64,000 nucleotides of DNA from Scytalidium lignicola (lineage: Eukaryota > Ascomycota > Leotiomycetes). The DNA lies in the NCBI GenBank assembly GCA_002812745.2, contig NCSJ02000044.1:1-64000 (forward strand), written 5' to 3'. Below, piece by piece: positions 59,190 to 64,000 of the stretch. Position 1 is the first letter of the stretch; every line of letters starts with the position of its first letter. The position numbers were made by a program, and so were the translations under genes. The notes below the pieces were generated by a model. That model searched no databases. It was not told where the DNA came from and worked only from the letters and a program-made list of their open reading frames with translations.

Positions 59190-60110
59190 TTTTATCTCTG
59201 TAATTGTTAACAAAATGCTTAAAAAGCTTATACTTGAAATATAACTTCTTTTCCTTCTAATCTTTTAATTTTTCAAAGTTAATTTTAAATGAATTTTCCN
59301 TTTTTCTTAAGCTTTTTGTTTTTTGCTTTTCTAGAGTTTCCCTTTTCTTATTATATTTAAGTTTATAAAATTACTTTTATTAGTTAGTGCNTAATTTTTA
59401 GTTTGATTTCTTTCTTGTAAAGGAATATTATTCTTTCCTTTTAAACTTTCTTTTGTAGATTTGATTATTAAACTTAATAGATTTGGTTATCATTTCTTCT
59501 AGTGTATTAAATTATCTAATTAACTTAAATATATTATCTTTAACTTCTTCTTCAAGTCTTTTATAATATACTACTTTAAAAGCTTTGTTTACTTAATTTA
59601 TTTAAACTATATATTTCCTAAATTCTGTTGTATAAGTTAAAGCTAATTAACTTCTTTACTTTAGGAATAAAAGCTTGTACTTAATATCTCNTTTTTATGT
59701 TTATGCTATTATATACTTTTTTGATAATAATTTAAAAGTTATTAAGATCTAAAAAGATATTATATATTTCTTATTATTAAGCTTTTACTCTATTCTAATA
59801 AATTATAAAGTTGTTCAAGTATAGTTAAAACTAATCAAAAGCTAATCTTATAAGGTTTAATGCTATTTAGAGAATTTTGTTCTCTTCTCCTTTAAATCTG
59901 TCCTCATTGAACTTAAAGAAGATTATAACTTATATTTTAAACTGTTAAAGCTTAGATTTATCTTTTGTAAATAGTGCTAAAAGTAGTACCTTTAATAGTT
60001 TTATCTTTACTTTATTTAGTTTAACATTATTTTACTATTAAGTTTGAACATTCAATATAGTTTTACTTTCTTATATTAATATAGTTTTCTTAGTTTATAC
60101 TTACTTATCT
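59190..60110 (-). pseudogene. Family B gag with nucleocapsid knuckle
   Basis: Near 59215-59265 the minus strand reads LEGKEVIFQV.AF.AFC, a remnant of the CFKC..GHxxxxC knuckle. Upstream, 59420-59850 reads an LKKKLK and QLIQQNLGNIQF-type Gag core. The acidic or Lys-rich N-terminal region extends to about 60100, close to the 5' LTR. Confidence 0.55.
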
Positions 60111-60148
60111 ATTATACAATTTGTATTCAAGTAAAAAGTATTTAAAAT

Positions 60149-60488
60149 GTTATAGAACTTTTAATTACTAGCATGTGATATAAGTTTAATCACTTTGTAA
60201 GTTTATTTGTAAAGCAAGTTAACTGAAGTTTTATAGAATAGTAAAGTATATTATAAAGTTGTAACTTAAATTGAATATAAAATTCCTAACTAAAGTTTAA
60301 AGAGTATATTCTTATATAAACAATTATATATCTCAAATTTAACTAGTCTAATTTGATATAATTTTATACCTTTTATACTAATGTATACTTCTTGTATATA
60401 TTATATAACTCAACAGTTATTAGTCATTGATATTTCATAAGCTGCCCTTTTAGCATTTTATCAGGTTATGATGATAAGATTTATAATA
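60149..60488 (-). repeat. Family B 5' LTR
   Basis: In plus orientation it starts TGTTATAGAAC and ends GATTTATAATA, with the TAAGT duplication right after it. It shares long identical words with the copy at 53974. Confidence 0.87.
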
Positions 60489-60493
60489 TAAGT

Positions 60494-62950
60494 AGTCTTT
60501 TATCTTGTTTGTTAACTTTGTAAAATTCTCGTAGAATTTAATTTTAAACTGTAGCATTTTCATCTTCTACTAGTTTAATTGACTAAATTACTTCTTAAAG
60601 TTATTTTATAATAAAATACTATTAATACTTAAATTCGNAAAAACGTTTACACTTTAACTTTAGTTTAATATGTTAATTTTAATTTAAACTAGTATTACTT
60701 ATACTTTTTTTATATACTTTTGTACTACGTTTTTCAATAATATAATATCATTGTAATTATTACATACTAATCTGTCAAGTAATTCTTCTAATACTGCAAA
60801 TAGCAGTATACTAAACTTTAACTGCTTAACGNTTTTTTAACTATTATTATAATAACAGCTTATACTTTTAAAGTAACAGATTACACTTTTACTTCTTTAA
60901 ACTATACAATTTGTGCAAATAAGTATTTAATTTTTATATAGTTTACTTGTAGACTTTGTATAATAATATCTTATATTTTACGTTATATTCGAACATATTA
61001 TCATTATTATAATTGTTTTGATTTTTACTCTTCAAGTTGTATTAGTTATTTTATAATAGTATATTCGTTTAATAAATAACTTCTAAATTAGTACATCTTA
61101 ACTTTACAAACAGTTTAAACATCATTATAACTTATTTATAACTTGTATATTATATATTAAATAAAATATTTTATAAAATAAAAACTTTACTTTACAAATT
61201 TTAAATTACAATTATTGTTAAAATAAAGTTATATAATGTTTTATACTGTTAGAACAGCTTTTTAGCCTAACTTTACATAAGTACTCTTTACTATTTATAC
61301 TTATCACATTNAAAAAAGCGTTTTCTCAAACTTTATTTATACTTTTAATTATACTTTAACTATAATTACAATTATTTAATCTGCTTTACNTTTTTTTTCT
61401 AATAAACAAATTTTACTAATGTTATCTTTGACTTTTTTACTCGTTTACTAAGCAAATTTTAACTGAACTTCAACTAACTTTAACTAACTTTAACTACATC
61501 ATAACTTGTTCTGATTTAGGATTTTAGTAATTTAACACAAAGACTTATTAAATTTTAGTATACTTTAAAAACTTAAAAGCTTTAACTGCTATTAAAATAA
61601 AGTTGTAAATAATTTTATACTATTAATCTAAGTTTTAATCCGAGTTTATCTAGTTTCCTATTTAAGTTGTATTAAACTTAATCTAACACCGATTAAAGTT
61701 TAATCAGCTTTCTTTTTATATAGAGGATAAGCTTGCTTAAAGCAGTAATATTAAAAATAAGCTAACCTTTAAAGTATAAACTTGTTAAAGTTAAACTTTA
61801 ATAAATGAATTATTAATTTAAAGTTTATAAAGTTTGTAAACATATATAAATCTTCTTTTTAAATATTATTATCTTTTATATAAAAAGAATTATTATAAAA
61901 TAAAACTTATAAATTTATTCTTTTTTAAATATTCTTTTTTAAAAAAACTTTATTTTATATAATTATTTAATAATTCTTCTTTAAAATAAGAAAATGAATA
62001 AAAATGTAAGAAAAGAATTTATAAGTTCTTTATAATATAAAAATCCTTTTTATTATACATAAAAACTTTAATTTAACTTTTATTTTAATACTTTAATTAA
62101 TAATAAAATTTTAATAAGAGTTATATTTATCTAAGAATGATTAATACTTGACTAATAAACGATTTAACAAGTAAGTATAATTTGTATAACGTTTATTCAA
62201 GTCTGAATGAGCTCAAATTCGGTGGTTATTAAAGAATTACAAGCAATCTCATCATCGTCGACGTAAAGAAAATTCCTCAAATCTTAAACTATTATGTACA
62301 ACTTTAAAAGGCTATCACTTACAGCTTACTCGCCACTTATTATAGTATTAGTATATTATTAAAATTATTTACTTATAAAGTTCNTTTTTAATATTTGTAA
62401 TAATCTAGTCAGAAAAGCTTAAATAAATATTAATCTAATATATCTAAAGTATATTTTAAGTATGTTTAGTATTAATATTTTGAAGTTATCTGCTAAGTTG
62501 GTAATAAGTACTCTTATCAAGAATATAAAGAATTAGCTTTTTAAAAATATAAAAGATGTTTATAATAATAAAGTAGTTAAAGTTAACGTTGTCTTTAAGG
62601 CTAAATCTGAAATGTCTTAATAACTTGTTATAACATTAACAATGAATATAATAAGAAAACTCTTAGCCTCCTCTTCTCTCATTGTTATTCTCTCTTCTTT
62701 TATCTTTGAATATTATATAACAAGTTAATAACCACATTTACTCACTCATATATCTTACTATATTAAAAAGAAAGTTATTACTTTACTTTGTTACACACAA
62801 TTCAATCTTCTTCATGCAAAATTAAATTAAATCTTAAACTAGCATTAAACTTAATATCACGTTATTTATCCTCTATTACATCATTACTTATTATTTATAT
62901 TATTTAAAAGCTATTCTTCTAGAAGCATACACTCACGAGTGAGTCTACAA
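60494..62950. other. AT-rich degraded DNA, unassigned
   Basis: Very low GC, with Ns beside homopolymers (60637, 60831, 61311, 61390, 62384). A GC-richer patch at 62195-62340 stands out but holds no recognised gene. Short imperfect direct repeats, such as AACTTTAACTAACTTTAACTA near 61475, are present. Most likely old RIP-mutated transposon sequence. Confidence 0.35.
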
Positions 62951-64000
62951 GATCCTTGAAGCAAGAAATGATTTTTTCTAGTAATATCACTAAGGTTTCC
63001 CCCTTTTGCTTTGCATTCTCATATTGTTCATGTAAAAAATTTTAACCTTATGTTTCAGGAATCGTAGTAGAGAAGGATAGATCTTCTAAATCAAAAATAC
63101 AAATAATTTATATACACTACTAGCGTATGTTATACTCAACATGTTATCAAATTTGTTTCAAATTAATTCAAGTAACATCTTTATAATTATGATTTTCACC
63201 AGCTACCCAAATGTACGCATGAAAATCCACACTGGTAATGCTTTAGTAAATAACCCATGAGACTTGAAAATAAATTTTGCCAGGTCTTTAGTTTCCCCAG
63301 CTAAATTTTTCGGCCAGCCTAAGTCTTCATAATTTTTTTTAAGTTAGCTTTATTACTAAAACGGAGAATTCCTAGTATATGTCCTTTGCTTCTTTTTCCT
63401 TAAGCTATCCATATATAACTTCATACAAAGCGATCATAAATTTATAGATTGCTAATATAACAAAAACTTATAACTTTGCATCATCAACATCGAGGTTGGG
63501 AACTTCACTGTGTGCTCCTCACGTCTCTATAAAAATAAACTCGCATTCTTCTTGCATTCCAAATGCTAAGCAGTAAATATAGACAAGACTTCGCCAACCT
63601 CTTTTGATCACATTCATTTTAACATCACTATAACTAATGACGACCTTTAAGATTCTAAGATTAGAAATGTACAATATTATTACTGCAAAGCCACCTATCA
63701 TTGAAGTAATTTCTGCAATAATTTCCTGGAACTGCTCTCTTGGATGATGGACTGAAACATCGTCATGATTCTTAATACAACTTAACATCCTAAGACCCGC
63801 AACTTTGATAACCGTTTAATTTAAGAATTCGGGAGATCTTGTAATATTGAGTTATACATATTTAAAATTTAAGCCTTAGCCATATGAAGCTCTGTATTGA
63901 AGTGAATTGATGTCTTGTAATAACTTGATACTCTTAATTAGCTAATTGGCTGCTCGATAATGGTATTTATGTTAAAGTATCAATTATTGAGTAGGATTTC
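62951..64000. other. GC-moderate end region with possible decayed gene
   Basis: Composition rises from about 62930. The clearest open frame is 63788-63519 on the minus strand (89 codons: MLSCIKNHDDVSVHHP, then FQEIIAEITSMIGGFAVIIL and a hydrophobic segment, ISYSDVKMNVIKRGWRS). It continues past a TGA to VPNLDVDDAKL. A membrane segment followed by charged residues is visible, but I cannot name a family or a gene model. Confidence 0.3.

Larger units (their letters stand above)
53974..60488 (-). mobile_element. Ty3/gypsy retrotransposon, family B, complete with target duplication
   Basis: A 6.5-kb element with LTRs at 53974-54315 (3') and 60149-60488 (5'), flanked by the perfect 5-bp duplication TAAGT at 53969-53973 and 60489-60493. 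A polypurine tract (AAAAAGAGGATAA on the minus strand) abuts the 3' LTR. Gag, reverse transcriptase and chromodomain are readable on the minus strand, and an antisense ORF lies on the plus strand. It is the most heavily mutated element, with very low GC and many Ns placed next to T runs. Confidence 0.87.

Noticed and set aside
1..64000. tRNA, rRNA and snoRNA genes
   Set aside because: I looked for tRNA B-box like GGTTCGAATCC words and rRNA-like conserved blocks and found none convincing by eye; a covariance-model scan would be decisive.

Overview
The window looks like a filamentous ascomycete (Pezizomycotina) genome with an AT-rich, repeat-packed compartment damaged by repeat-induced point mutation (RIP). 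Nearly all coding sequence here belongs to transposable elements whose frames are full of TAA/TAG codons where the family has CAA/CAG, the C:G to T:A signature of RIP. A few GC-normal islands carry host-type genes with short 46-71 nt GT..AG introns. I cannot name the species. I named the LTR families A-E myself from sequences shared inside this window; all family assignments come from reading degraded translations, not from a database search.

Layout. 1-1541: Fot1/pogo DDE transposase remnant (minus) split by a solo LTR of family D and cut off by a family B LTR piece. 1542-8720: family A Ty3/gypsy element (plus) with both LTRs. 8721-10892: second, truncated A copy (minus). 10893-13660: Helitron-type Pif1 helicase remnant (plus). 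13661-18300: GC-normal island with a truncated fungal-specific transcription-factor gene (minus, 3 exons) divergent from an intact L-lactate dehydrogenase gene (plus, 3 exons). 18312-18680: MITE-like inverted-repeat element. About 18700-20143: 3' end of gypsy family C. 21813-29585: near-complete gypsy family D (minus) with an extra ORF after the chromodomain. 29586-34501: Tad1/I-like LINE (plus). 34502-38273: third A copy (minus). 38274-42590: gypsy family E 3' portion. About 42600-46570: Ty1/copia element with its 3' LTR. 46571-53680: second GC-normal island with several small host-type genes or pseudogenes. 53974-60488: complete gypsy family B (minus) with perfect 5-bp target duplications. 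60489-64000: AT-rich, mostly unassigned.

The most interesting pattern is a small ORF lying antisense to pol, between chromodomain and 3' LTR, in three different gypsy families (A, B, C). It shows a C-x2-C-x6-C zinc-knuckle-like motif and a conserved basic region followed by a TLDKL/TLDKLE-type segment. Also notable are a repeat-bearing extra ORF in family D, a 30-bp snapback inverted repeat at the end of the transcription-factor gene, and RIP-type stop codons in host-type genes of the second island.

The only gene that looks functional is the L-lactate dehydrogenase. The transposons are nested in one another and give a relative insertion order, but all look dead as coding units.
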